Shown: positions 33,101 to 47,400 of the stretch, one piece after another
How the letters are laid out: every line of letters starts with the position of its first letter
Numbering within the stretch: the stretch's first letter is position 1
From: Petrolisthes cinctipes
Lineage: Eukaryota; Arthropoda; Malacostraca; Decapoda; Porcellanidae
Length of the DNA: 64,000 bases
NCBI GenBank assembly: GCA_033782935.1
Contig: JAWQEG010000079.1
Location: 496,001-560,000, forward strand
Direction: 5' to 3'
Notes under the pieces: model-generated
Database searches by the model: none
Seen by the model: only the letters and a program-made list of their open reading frames with translations
Told to the model about the DNA's origin: nothing
Program-made: the position numbers and the translations under genes

Positions 33101-34109
33101 TTGGACTGTAAATATCAACAGTCATTCATGGGGTGGTGGGTGTCATGACAGTGCTTGGACTGTAAATATCAACAGTCATTCATGGGTTGGTGAGTGTGTG
33201 AGTTTCATTACAGTTCTTCGACTGTAAATATCTACCATCATTCATTGGGTGGTGGGTGTGTGGGTGTCATTACAGTGCTTGGACTGAAAATATCAACAGT
33301 CAATTATTGGGTGATGGGTTTGTGGGTGTCATTACAGTGCTTGGACTGTAAATATCAACAGTTATTCATGAGTGGGTGGGTGTGTGGGTGTCGTTACAGT
33401 GTTTTAATTGCAAATATCAACAGTCATCCATTGGGTGGTGGGGGTGAGGGTGTCATTACAGTGCTTGGACTGTAAATATCAACATTCATTCATGGGGTGG
33501 TTGGTGTGTAGGTGTCATTACAGTTCTTGGACTGTAAATATCAACCATAATTCATTGGGTGGTGGGTGTGGTGGTGTCATTACAGTGTTTTTACTGTAAA
33601 TATCAACAGCCATCCATGGGGTGGTGGGGGTGAGGGTGTCATTACAGTGCTTGGACTGTAAATATCAACAGTCATTCATGGGGTGGTTGGTGTGTGGATG
33701 TCATTATAGTGCTTGAACTGTAATATGACAGTGCTTGGACTATAAATATCAACAGTCATTTATGGGGTGGTGGGTGTGTGGATGTCATTACAGTGCTTGG
33801 ACTGAAAATATCAACAGTCATTAATGGGGTGGTGGATGTGTGGGTGTCATTACAGTTCTTGGACTGTAAATATTAATAGTCATTCATAGGTTGGTAGGTG
33901 TGTGGATGTCATTACAGTGCTTTGACTGAAAATGTAAACAGTCATTCATGGGGTGGTAGGTGTGTGGGTGTCATTACAGTGCTTGGACTATAAAAATCAA
34001 ATGTCATTTATAGGGTAGAAGGTGTGTGGATGTCATTACAGAGCTTGGACTGTAAATATCAACAGTCATTCATAGGGTGGTGGGTGTGTGAGTATCATTT
34101 CAGAGCTTG

Positions 34110-37100
34110 GACTGTAAATATCAACAGTCATTCAGGGTGTGGTTGGTGTGTAGGTGTCATTACAGTGCTTGGACTGTAAATATCAAAAGTCATTCTTGGG
34201 GTTATGGGTGTGTGGGTGTCATTACATTGCTTAGGCTGTAAATATCAACAAACATTTATTGGGTGGTGGGTGTGTGGCTGTCATTACAGTGCTTGGACTG
34301 TAAATATCGACAGTCAATCATTGGGTGGTGGGTGTGTTGGTGTTATTATAGTGCTTGGACTGAAAATATCAACAGTCATTCATGGGGTGTTGGGTGTGTG
34401 GGTGTCATTACAGTGCTTGGACTGTAAATATTAACTGTGATTTATGGGGTGGTGGGTATGTAGGTGTCATTACAGTGTTTGGACTGTAAATATCAAAAGT
34501 CATTCTTGGGGGTGTGTGTGTGTGTGGGTGTCATTACAATGCTTAGACTGTAAATATCAACAGTCATTTATGGGGTGGTGGGTGTGTGGGTGTCATTACA
34601 GAGCTTAGACTGTATATATCAACAGTCATTTATGGGGTGGTGGGTGTGTGGCTGTTCTTACAGTGTTTGGACTGTAAATATCAACAGTCAATCATGGGGT
34701 GGTGGGTGTGTGGGTGTCATTACAGTGCTTGGACTGTAAATATCAACAGTCATTCAATGGGTGGTGGGTGTGTGGGTGTCATAACAGTGTTTTGACTGTA
34801 AATATTAACAGTCATTCATATGTTGGTGGGTGTCATTAGAGTGCTTGAACTGTAAATATCAACAATTTTTCATGGGGTGGTGGGAGTGTGGGTGTCATGA
34901 CAGTGCTTGGACTTTAAATATCAACAGTCATTCATGGGTTGGTGAGTGTTTGGGGGTTATTACAGTTCTTGGACTGTAAATATCAACCATCATTCATTGG
35001 GTGGTAGGTGTGTGGGTGTCATTACAGTGCTTAAAATGTAAATATTAACAGTCATTCATGGAGTGGTGGGTGTGTGGCTGTCATTACAGTGCTTGGACTG
35101 TAAATATCAACAGTCAATCATGGGGTGGTGGGTGTGCGGGTGTCATTACAGTGTTTTGACTGTAAATATCAAAAGTCATTCATAGGTGGTGGGTGTGTGG
35201 GTGTCATTACAGTGTTTTGATTGTAAATATCAACAGTCAATTTTAGGTTGGTTGGTGTCATTAGAGTGCTTGGACTGTAAATATCAACAGTCATTCATGG
35301 GGTGGTGGGTGTGTGGGTGACATTACATTGCGTGGACTGTAAATATCAACCATAATTCATGGGGTGGTGGGTGTGCGGGTGTCATTACAGTGCTTTGACT
35401 GTAAATATCAACAGTCATTCATAGGGTGATGGGTGTGAGGGTGTCATTACAGTGCTTAGACTGTAAATATCAACAGTCATTCATGTGGTGGTAGGTGTGT
35501 GGGTGTCATTATAGTGCTTGGACTGTAAATATAAACAGTCACTCATGGGGTGGTGTGTGTCTGTGTGTCATTAGTGCTTGGACTGTAAATATTAACAGGA
35601 ATTTATTGGGTGGTGGGTGTGTGAGTGTCATTACAGAGCTTTGACTATAAATATCAACAGTCATTCATGGGGTTGTGGGTTTTTGGGTGTCTATGCAGTG
35701 CTTGGAGTGTAAATATCAACAGTCAATCATGGGCTGGTGGGTGTGTGGTTGTCATTACAGTGCTATGACTCTAAATATCAACAGTCATTCATGGGGTGGT
35801 GAGTGTGTGGGTGTCATTACAGTGCTTAGACTGTAAATATTAACAGTTATTTATTGGGTGGTGGGTGTGTGGGTGTCATTACAGAGCTTGGACTGTAAAT
35901 ATCAACAGTCATTCATAGGGTGGTGGGTGTGTGAGTATCATTACAGAGCTTGGACTGTAAATATCAACAGTCATTCAGGGGGTGGTTGGTGTGTAGATGT
36001 TATTACAGTGCTTGGACTGTAAATATCAAAAGTCATTCTTGGGGTTGTGGGTGTGTGGGTGTCATTACATTGCTTAGACTGTAAATATCAACAAACATTT
36101 ATTGGGTGGTGGGTGTGTGGCTGTCATTACAGTGCTTGAACTGTGAACATCAACAGTCAATCATGGGGTGGTGGGTTTGTTGGTGTCATTACAGTGCTTA
36201 GACTGTAAATATCAACAGTCATTTATGGGGTGGTGGGTGTGTGAGTGTCATTATAGTGCTTAGACTGTAAATATCAACAGTCCTTTATGGGGTGGTGGGT
36301 GTGTGGCTGTCATTACAGTGCTTGGACTGTAAATATCAACAGTCAATCATGGGGTGGTGGGTGTGCGGGTGTCATTACATTGTTTTGACTGTAAATGTCA
36401 AAAGTCATTTATAGGTGGTGGGTGTGTGGGTGTCATTACAGTGTTTTGATTGCAAATATCAACAGTGAATTATAGGTTGGTTGGTGTCATTAGAGTGCTT
36501 AGACTGTAAATATCAACAGTCATTCATGGGGTGGTGTGTGTGTGGGTGACATTACATTGCGTGTACTGTAAATATCAACCATAATTCATTGGGTGGTGGG
36601 TGTGCGGGTGTCATTACAGTGCTTTGACTCTAAATATCAACAGTCATTCATAGGGTGATGGGTGTGAGGGTGTCATTACAGTGCTTAGACTGTAATTATC
36701 AACAGTCATTTATGTGGTGGTGGGTGTGTGGGTGTCATTATAGTGCTTGGACTGTAAATATCAACAGTCACTCATGGGGTGGTGGGTGTCTGTGTGTCAT
36801 TAGTGCTTGGACTGTAAATATCAACAGTCATTCAAGGGGTGGAGGGTGACATTACAGTGCTTGGACTCTAAATATCAACAGTCATTTATAGAGTGGTGGG
36901 TGTGTGAGAGTCATTAAATAGCTTTGACTATAAATATCAACAGTAATTTATGGGGTTGTGGGTTTTTGGGTGTCTATGCAGTGCTTGGAGTGTAAATATC
37001 AACAGTCAATCATGGGGTGGTGGGTGTGTGGTTGTCATTACAGTGCTTGGACTGTAAATATCGACAGTCATTTACAGGGTGGTTGGTGTGTGGGTGTCAT

Positions 37101-40100
37101 TACAATGTTTTGATTGTAAATATCAACAGTCATTCATAGGGAGGTGGGTGTTATTAGAGTGCTTGTACTGTAAATATCAACAGTCATTCATGGGGTGGTG
37201 GGTGTGTGGGTGTCATTATAGTGCTTGGACTGTAAATATCAACAGTCACTCATGGGGTGGTGGGTGTGTTGGTGTCATTACAATGCTCAGACTGAAAATA
37301 TCAAAAGTCATTCATGGGGTGGTGGGTATGTTGGTGTCATTACAGTGCGTGGACTATAAATATGAACCATCATTTATGGGGTGGTGGGTGTGTGGGTGTC
37401 ATTACATCGTTTTGAATATAAATATCAACACTCATTCATGGGGTTGTGTGTTTTTGGGTGTCTATGCAGTGCTTGGAGTGTAAATATCAACAGTCAATCA
37501 TGGGGTGGTGGGTTTGTGGTTGTCATTACAGTGCTTGGACTGTAAATATCGACAGTCATTTACGGGGTGGTGGGTGTGTGGGTGTCATTACAATGTTTTG
37601 ATTGTAAATATCAACAGTCATTCATAGGGTGGTGGGTGTTATTAGAGTCCTTGAACTGTAAATATCAACAGTCATTCATGGGGTGGTGGGTGTGTGGGTG
37701 TCATTATAGTGCTTGGACTGTAAATATCAACAGTCACTCATGGGGTGGTGGGTGTGTGTGTCATTAGTGCTTGGACTGTAAATATCAACAGTCATTCATG
37801 GGGTGGTGGGTGTGTGGATGTCATTACAGTGGTTGGACTGTAATTATCAACAGTCCTTCATGGATTGGTGGGTGTGTGGGTGTCATTACAGTGCTTAGAC
37901 TGTAAATATCAACAGTCATTTATTGGGTGGTGGGTGTGTGGGTGTCATTACAGTGCTTGGACAGTAAATATCAATAGTCAATCATGGGAAGGTCGGTGTG
38001 TGGGTGTCATTATAGTGCTTGGACTGTAAATATCAACAGTCATTCATGAGGTGGTGGGTGGGTGGGTGTCATTACAGTGTTTTAACTATAAATATCAACA
38101 TTCATTTATTGGGTGGTGGGTGTCATTAGAGTGCTTGGAGTGTAAATATCAACAGTCATTCGTCGGGTGGTGCATTTGTGGGTGTCACGACAGTGATTGG
38201 ACTGTAAATATCAACAGTCATTAATGGGGTGGTGAGTGTGTGAGTGTCATTACAGTTCCTGGACTGCTAATATAAACCATCATACATTAGGTGGTGGGTG
38301 TGTAGGTGTCTTTACACTGCTCAGACTGTAATTTATGGGGTGGTGCGTGTGTGGATGTCATTACAGTGCTTGGACTGAAAATATCCACAGTCATTCTTAA
38401 GGTGGTGAGTGTGTGGGTGTCATTACAGTGATTGGCCTATAAATATTAACCGTCATTTATGGGGTGGTGGGTGTGTGGGTGTCATTACAGTGCTTGGACT
38501 GTAAATATCAACAGTCATTCATAGGGTGGTGGGTGTGTGAGTGTAATTACAGAGCTTGGACTGTATATATCAACAGACATTCATGGGGTGGTGGGTGTGT
38601 AGGTGTCATTACAGTGCTTGGACTGTAAATATCAAAAGTCATTCTTGGGGTGGTCGGTGTGTGGGTGTCATTACAGTGCTTAGACTGAAAATATCAACAG
38701 TCATTTATGGGGTGGTTGGTGTGTGGCTGTCATTACAGTGCTTGGACTGTAAATATCAACAGTTAATCATGGGGTGTTGGGTGTCATTAGAGTGCTTGGA
38801 CTGTAAATATCAACAGTCATTCATACGGTTTTGGGTGTTTGGGTGTCTATGCAGTGCTTGGACTGTAAATATCAACAGTCAATCATGGGGTGGTGGGTGT
38901 CTGGGTGTCTATGCAGTGCTTGGACTGTAAATATTAACAGTCATTCATGGGGTGGTGGGTGTGGGGGTGTCATTACAGTGCTTCGAATGTAAATATCAAC
39001 CATATTTCACGGGTAGGTGGGTGTGGGGGTGTCATAACAGTACTTGTACTGTAAATATCAACAGTCATTCATGGGGTGGTGGACGTGTGGGTGTCATTAC
39101 AGTGCTTAGACTGTAAATATCAATAGTCATTCATGGGGTGGTGGGTGTGAGGGTGTCATTACAGTACTTAGACTGTATATATCAACAATCATTCATAGGG
39201 TGGTGGGTGTGTGGGTGTCATTATAGTGTTTAGACTGTAAATATCAACAGTCATTCAGGGTGTGGTTGGTGTGTAGGTGTCATTACAGTGCTTGGACTGT
39301 AAATATCAAAAGTCATTCATGGGGTTATGGGTGTGTGGGTGTCATTTCATTGCTTAGACTGTAAATATCAACAAACATTTATTGGGTGGTGGGTGTGTGG
39401 CTGTCATTACAGTGCTTGGACTGTAAATATCGACAGTCAATCATTGGGTGGTGGGTTTGTTGGTGTCATTATAGTGCTTGGACTGAAAATATCAACCGTC
39501 ATTCATGGGGTGTTGGGTGTGTGGGTGTCATTACAGTGCTTGGACTGTAAATATTAACTGTGATTTATGGGGTGGTGGGTATGTAGGTGTCATTACAGTG
39601 TTTGGACTGTAAATATCAAAAGTCATTCTTGGGGTGGTGTGTGTGTGGGTGTCATTACAATGCTTAGACTTTAAATATCAACAGTCATTTATGGGGTGGT
39701 TGGTGTGTGGGTGTCATTACAGAGCTTAGACTGTAAATATCAACAGTCATTTATGGTGTGGTGGGTGTGTGGCTATTATTACAGTGCTTGGACTGTAAAT
39801 ATCAACAGTCAATCATGGGGTGGTGGGTGCGTGGGTGTCATTAGAGTGCTTGGACTGTAAATATCAACAGTCATTCATGGGGTGGTGGGTGTGTGGGTGT
39901 CATAACAGTGTTTTGACTGTAAATATTAACAGTCATTCATATGTTGGTGGGTGTCATTAGAGTGCTTGAACTGTAAATATCAACAATTTTTCATGGGGTG
40001 GTGGGAGTGTGGGTGTCATGACAGTGCTTGGACTGTAAATATCAACAGTCATTCATGGGTTGGTAAGTGTGTGGGGGTTATTACAGTTCTTGGACTGTAA

Positions 40101-43100
40101 ATATCAACCATCATTCATTGGGTGGTGGGTGTGTGGGTGTCATTACAGTGCTTAAAATGTAAATATTAACAGTCATTCATGGAGTGGTGGGTGTGTGGCT
40201 GTCATTACAGTGCTTGGATTGTAAATATTAACAGTCACTCATGGGGTGGTGGGTGTGCGGGTGTCATTACAGTGTTTTGACTGTAAATATCAAAAGTCAT
40301 TCATAGGTGGTGGGTGTGTGGGTGTCATTACAGTGTTTTGATTGTAAATATCAACAGTCAATTATAGGTTGGTTGGTGTCATTAGAGTGCTTGAACTGTA
40401 AATATCAACAGTCATTCATGGGGTGGTTGGTGTGTGGGTGACATTACATTGCGTGGACTGTAAATATCAACCATAATTCATGGGGTGATGGGTGTGCGGG
40501 TGTCTTTACAGTGCTTTGACTGTAAATATCAACAGTCATTCATAGGGTGATGGGTGTGAGGGTGTCATTACAGTGCTTAGACTGTAATTATCAACAGTCA
40601 TTCATGTGGTGGTGGGTGTGTGGGTGTCATTATAGTGCTTGGACTGTAAATATAAACAGTCACTCATGGGTTGGTGGGTGTCTGTGTGTCATTAGTGCAT
40701 GGACTGTAAATATTAACAGGAATTTATTGGGTGGTGGGTGTGTGAGTGTCATTACAGAGCTTTGACTATAAATATCAACAGTCATTCATGGGGTTGTGGG
40801 TTTTTGGGTGTCTATGCAGTGCTTGGAGTGTAAATATCAACAGTCAATCATGGGCTGGTGGGTGTGTGGTTGTCATTACAGTGCTTCGACTCGAAATATC
40901 AACAGTCATTCATGGGGTGGTGGGTGTGTGGGTGTCATTACAGTGCTTAGACTGTAAATATTAACAGTCATTTATTAGGTGGTGGGTGTGTGGGTGTCAT
41001 TACAGAGCTTGGACTGTAAATATCAACGGTCATTCATAGGGTGGTGGGTGTGTGAGTATCATTACAGAGCTTGGACTGTTAACATCAACAGTCATTCAGG
41101 GGGTGGTTGGTGTGTAGGTGTTATTACAGTGCTTGGACTGTAAATATCAAAAGTCATTCTTGGCGTTGTGGGTGTGTGGGTGTCATTACATTGCTTAGAC
41201 TGTAAATATCAACAAACATTTATTGGGTGGTGGGTGTGTGGCTGTCATTACAGTGCTTGAACTGTAAACATCAACAGTCAATCATGGGGAGGTGGGTTTG
41301 TTGGTGTCATTACAGTGCTTAGACTGTAAATATCAACAGTCATTTATGGGGTGGTGGGTGTGTGGGTGTCATTATAGTGCTTAGACTGTAAATATCAACA
41401 GTCCTTTATGGGGTGGTGGGTGTGTGGCTGTCATTACAGTGCTTGGACTGTAAATATCAACAGTCAATCATGGGGTGGTGGGTGTGCGGGTGTCATTACA
41501 ATGTTTTGACTGTAAATATCAAAAGTCATTTATAGGTGGTGGGTGTGTGGGTGTCATTACAGTGTTTTGATTGTAAATATCAACAGTCAATTATAGGTTG
41601 GTTGGTGTCATTAGAGTGCTTAGACTGTAAATATCAACAGTCATTCATGGGGTGGTGTGTGTGTGGGTGACATTACATTGCGTGGACTGTAAATATCAAC
41701 CATAATTCATTGGGTGGTGGGTGTGCGGGTGTCATTACAGTGCTTTGACTCTAAATATCAACAGTCATTCATAGGGTGATGGGTGTGAGGGTGTCATTAC
41801 AGTGCTTAGACTGAAATTATCAACAGTCATTTATGTGGTGGTGGGTGTGTGGGTGTCATTATAGTGCTTGGACTGTAAATATCAACAGTCACTCATGGGG
41901 TGGTGGGTGTCTGTGTGTCATTAGTGCTTGGACTGTAAATATCAAGAGTCATTCAAGGGGTGGAGGGTGGCATTACAGTGCTTGGACTCTAAATATCAAC
42001 AGTCATTTATAGAGTGGTGGGTGTGTGAGTGTCATTAAATAGCTTTGACTATAAATATCAACAGTCATTCATGGGGTTGTGGGTTTTTGGGTGTCTATGC
42101 AGTGCTTGGAGTGTAAATATCAACAGTCAATCATGGGGTGGTGGGTTTGTTGTTATCATTACAGTGCTTGGACTGTAAATATCAACCGTCATTTATGGGT
42201 TGGTGTTTGTGTGGGTGTCATTACAGTTCCTGGACTGTAAAAATTAACAGTCATTCATAGGGTGGTGGGTGTGTGAGTGTCATTAGAGAGCTTGGACTGT
42301 AAATATCAACAGTCATTCATGGGGTGGTGGGTGTGTGGGTGTCATTACAGTGCTTAGACTATAAATATCAACAGTCAGTTATTGGTTTGTGGGTGTGTGG
42401 GTGTCATTACAGTGCTTGGACTGTAAATATTAACAGTCAATCATGGGGTGGTCGGTGTGTGGGTGTCATTACAGTGCTGGGACTGTAATTATCAACAGTC
42501 ATTCATGGGGTGGTGTGTGTGTTGGTGTCATTACAGTGTTTTAACTATAAATATCAACATTCATTTATTGGGTGTTGGGTGTCATTACAGTGCTTTGACT
42601 ATAAATATCAACAGTCATTCATGGGGTGGTGCATGTGTGGGTGTAATGACAGTTCTTGGACTGTAAATATCAACAGTCATTAATGGGGTGGTGAGTGTGT
42701 GGGTGTCATTACAGTTCTTGAACTGTAAATATCAACCATCATTAATGTGTGGGTGTCATTACAGAGCTCAGACTGTAAATATTAACAGTTATTCCTGGGG
42801 TGGTGGGTGTGTTGGTGTCATTACAGTGCGTGGACTATAAATATAAACCATCATTTATGGGGTGGTGGGTGTGTGGGTGTCATTACAGTGCTTTGACTGT
42901 AAATATCAACAGTCATTCATAGTGTGATGGGTGTGAGGGTGTCATTACAGTGCTTAGACTGTAATTATCAACAGTCATTCATGTGGTGGTGGGTGTGTGG
43001 GTGTCATTATATTGCTTGGACTGTAAATATCAACAGTCACTCATGGGGTGGTGGGTGTCTGTGTGTCATTAGTGCTTGGACTGTAAATATCAAGAGTCAT

Positions 43101-44470
43101 TCAAGGGGTGGTGGGTGGCATTACAGTGCTTGGACTCTAAATATCAACAGTCATTCATAGAGTGGTGGGTGTGTGAGTGTCATGACATCGTTTTGAATAT
43201 AAATATCAACAGTTATTCATGGGGTTGTGCGTTTTTGGGTGTCTATGCAGTGCTTGGAGTGTAAATATCAACAGTCAATCATGGGGTGGTGGGTGTGTGG
43301 TTGTCATTACAGTGCTTGGACTGTAAATATCGACAGTCATTTACGGGGTGGTGGGTGTCATTACAGTGCTTGGAGTGTAAATATCAACAGTCATTCCTAG
43401 GGTGGTGGGTGTTATTAGAGTGCTTGAACTGTAAATATCAACAGTCATTCATGGGGTGGTGGGTGTGTGGGTGTCATTATAGTGCTTGGACTGTAAATAT
43501 CAACAGTCACTCATGGGGTGGTGGGTGTGTGTGTCATTAGTGCTTGGACTGTAAATATCAACAGTCATACATGGGGTGGTGGGTGTGTGGGTGTCATTAC
43601 AGTGGTTGGACTGTAATTATCAACAGTCCTTCATGGATTGGTGGGTGTGTGGGTGTCATTACAGTGCTTAGACTGTAAATATCAACAGTCATTTATTGGG
43701 TGGTGGGTGTGTGGGTGTCATTACAGTGCTTGGACAGTAAATATCAATAGTCAATCATGGGAAGGTCGGTGTGTGGGTGTCATTATAGTGCTTGGACTGT
43801 AAATATCAACAGTCATTCATGAGGTGGTGGATGGGCGGGTGTCATTACAGTGTTTTAACTATAAATATCAACATTCATTTATTGGGTGGTGGGTGTCATT
43901 ACAGTGCTTGGAGTGTAAATATCAACAGTCATTCGTGGGGTGGTGCATTTGTGGGTGTCACGACAGTGATTGGACTGTAAATATCAACAGTCATTAATGG
44001 GGTGGTGAGTATGTGAGTGTAATTACAGTTCCTGGACTGCTAATATAAACCATCATACATTAGGTGGTGGGTGTGTGGGTGTCTTTACACTGCTCAGACT
44101 GTAAATATTAACAGTCATTTATGGGGTGGTGAGTGTGTGGATGTCATTACAGTGCTTGGACTGAAAATATCCACAGTCATTCTTAAGGTGGTGGGTGTGT
44201 GGGTGTCATTACAGTGATTGGCCAATAAATATTAACCGTCATGTATGGGGTGGTGGGTGTGTGGGTGTCATTACAGTGCTTGGACTGTAAATATCAACAG
44301 TCATTCATAGGGTGGTGGGTGTGTGAGTGTAATTACAGAGCTTTGACTGTATATATCAACAGACATTCATGGGGTGGTGGGTGTGTAGGTGTCATTACAG
44401 TACTTGGACTGTAAATATCAAAAGTCATTCTTGGGGTGGTCGGTGTGTGGGTGTCATTACAGTGCTTAGA
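34110..44470. repeat. ~5.1-kb higher-order repeat pair in copy 1
   Basis: About 34,130-38,690 recurs at about 39,253-44,470. The shift is 5,123 bp at 34,204/39,327, about 5,117 bp at 36,655/41,772 and 5,786 bp at 38,641/44,427, so the second unit gained about 660 bp near its end. The same pair appears in copy 2 (about 52,850-57,410 and 59,935-64,000). Each 5.1-kb unit contains the 1.23-kb pair. Confidence 0.8.
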
Positions 44471-44474
44471 CTGT

Positions 44475-47400
44475 AAATATCAACAGTCATTCATGTGGTT
44501 AGTGGATGTCATTATACTGCTTGGACTGTAAATATCAACAGTCATTCTTGGGGTGGTGGGTGTGTGGGTGCCATTACATTGCTTGGACTGTAAATATCAA
44601 CAGTCAATTATGCGGTGGTGGGAGTGTGGGTGTCATTACAGTGCTTAGACAGTATATATCAACAGTCATTCATGGGGTGGTTAGTGTGTGGGAGTCATTA
44701 CAGCGTTTTGATTGTAAATATCAAGTCATTACAGTTATTGGACTGTAAATATCAACCATCATTCATTGGGTGGTGGGTGTGTCGGTGTCATTACAGTGCT
44801 TGTACTGTAAATATTAACAGTCATTCATGGGGTAGTGGGTGTGTGGGTGTCATTACTGTGATTGGACTGAAAATATCAACAGTCATTCATGGGGTGTTGT
44901 ATGTGTGGGCATCATTACAGTGTTTTGATTGTAAATATCAACAGTATTTCATAGGGTGGTGGGTGTCATTAGAGTGCTTGGACTGTAAATATCAAGAGTC
45001 ATTTACAGGGTGGTGGGTGTGTTGGTGTCATTACAGTGCTTGGACTGTAAATATCAACTGTCATTTATGGGGTGGTGGGTGTGTGGGTGTCTTTACAGTG
45101 CTTTGAATGTAAATATCAATAGTCATTTATGGGGTGGTGGGTGTGTGTATCATTATAGTGCTTGGACTGTAAATATCAACAGTCATTCATGGGGTGATGG
45201 GTGTCATTAGAGTGCTTGGACTATAAATATCAACAGTTATTTATAGGGTGGTGGGTTTGTGGGTGTCTTGACAGTGCTTGGACTGAAAATAGCAACAGTC
45301 ATTCATGGGGTGGTGGGTGTGTGGGTGTCATTACAGTGTTTTGATTGTAAATACCAACAGTCATTCATAGGGTGGTGGGTGTCATTAGAGTGCTTGGACT
45401 ATAAATATCAACAGTTATTTATAGGGTGGTGGGTGTGGGTGTCATTACAGTGTTTTGACTGTGAATATCAACAGTCATTTATAGGGTGGTGCGTGTTATT
45501 AGAGTGCTTTGACTGTAAATATTAACAGTTACTTATTGGGTGGTGGGTTTGTGGGTGTCATGACAGTGCTTGGACTGTAAACATCAACAGACAATCATTG
45601 GGTGGTGGGTTTGTGGGTGTCATTACAGTGCTTGGACTGTAAATATCAATACAAATTTATAGGGTGCGAGGTGTGTGGGTGTCATTACAGTGTTTTGACT
45701 GTAAATATCAACAGTCATTCAGAGGGTGGTTGGTGTCATTAGAGTGCTTTGACTGTAAATATCAACAGTTATTAATAAGGTGGTGGATGAGTGGTTGTCA
45801 TGACAGTGCTTGGACTGTAAATATCAACAGTCATTCATATATTGGTGAGTGTGTGGGTGACATTACATTTCTTGGATTGTAAAAATCAACGAATATTCAT
45901 TGGGTGGTGGGTGTGTAAGTATCATTATAGAGCTTGGACTGTAAATATCAACAGTCATTCATGGTGTGGTAGATGTGTGGATGTCTTTACAGTGCTTTAA
46001 CTGTAAATATCAACAGTCATTCAGAGGGTGGTAGGTGTTATTAGTGTGCTTGGACTGTAAATATTAACCATCATTCAGGGAGTGGTGGGTGTGTGGGTGT
46101 TATTACAGTGTTTGGACTGTAAATATCAACCATAATTTATGGGATGGTGGGTGTGTGGGTGTCATTACATTGCTTTGACCTTTAAATATCAACAGTCATT
46201 CATGGGGTGGTGGGTATGAGGGTGTCATTACAGTACTTGGATTGAAAATATCAACTGTCATTCATGGGGTGGTATGTGTTTGGGTGTCTTTATAGTGCTT
46301 GGACTGTAAATATCAACAGTCATTCATAGGGTGGTGGGTGTGTGGGTGTCATTACATGGCTTGATCTGTAAATATCAAGTCATTCATGGGGTGGTGGGTA
46401 TGTGTGAGTCATTAGTGATTGGACTGTAAATATCAACAGTCATTCATTGGGTGGTGGGTGGCATTATAGTGCTTGGACTTTAAATATCAACAGTCAGTCA
46501 TGGGGTGGTGGGTGTTTGGTTGTCATTAGAATGCTTGAAATGTAAATATAATTTATAATTCATGGGGTGGTGGGTGTGGGGGTGTCATTACAGTGCTTTG
46601 ACTGTAAATATCAACAGTCATTCATGGGGTGGTGAGCTTGTGGGTGTCATTACAGTGCTTGTACTGAAAATATCATCAGTCATTCATGGGGTGGTGGGTT
46701 GGTGGGTGTCATTACAGTGCTTGGACTGTAAATATCAAGTCATTCATGGGTTGGTGGGTGTGTGTGTGTCATTGATGCTTGGACTGTAAATATAAACAGT
46801 CATTTATGGGGTTGTGGGTGGCATTACAGTGTTTGGACTGTAAATATCAACAGTCATTCATAGGGTGGTTGGTGTGTGGGTGTCTTTACAGTGCTCAGAC
46901 TGTAAATATTAAGTGTCATTCATGTGGTGGTGGGTGTGTGGATGTCATTACAGTGCTTGGACTGTAAATATCAACTGTCATTTATGAGGTGGGTGGGTGT
47001 GTGGCTGTCATTACTGTGCTTGGACTGTAAATATCTACTGTCATTGATAAGGGGGGTAGGTGTGTGGCTGTCATTACAGTGCTTGGACTGTAAATATCAA
47101 CAGTAAATCATTGGGTTGTGGGTTTGTGAATGTCATTACAGTGCTTGGACTGTAAATATCAACAGTTATTCATGGAGTGGGGGGTGTGTGGGTGTCATTA
47201 CAGTGCTTGGACTGTAAATATCAAGTCATTCATGGGGTGGTGGGTGTGTGTGTGTAATTAGTGCTTTGAATGTAAATATCAACAGTCATTTATGGGGTGG
47301 TGGGTGTGTGGCTGTCATTAGAATGCTTGGACTGTAAATATCAACCATAATTCATTGGGTGGTGGGTACGAGGGTGTCATTACAGTGCTTAAACTGTAAA

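Larger units (their letters stand above)
24780..44470. repeat. Higher-order repeat, copy 1 (~19.7 kb)
   Basis: The order of several hundred variant monomers from about 24,780 to 43,318 recurs from about 44,475 to 64,000. Matching shifts are 19,693 bp (24,922/44,615), 19,382 bp (27,180/46,562), 20,360 bp (27,397/47,757), 20,282 bp (28,711/48,993), 18,724 bp (32,226/50,950 to 38,556/57,280) and 20,682 bp (39,327/60,009 to 42,924/63,606). Long stretches are identical by eye, whereas adjacent monomers differ at many positions. Shift changes mark block insertions or deletions between copies. The edges are approximate because every monomer resembles every other. Confidence 0.88.
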
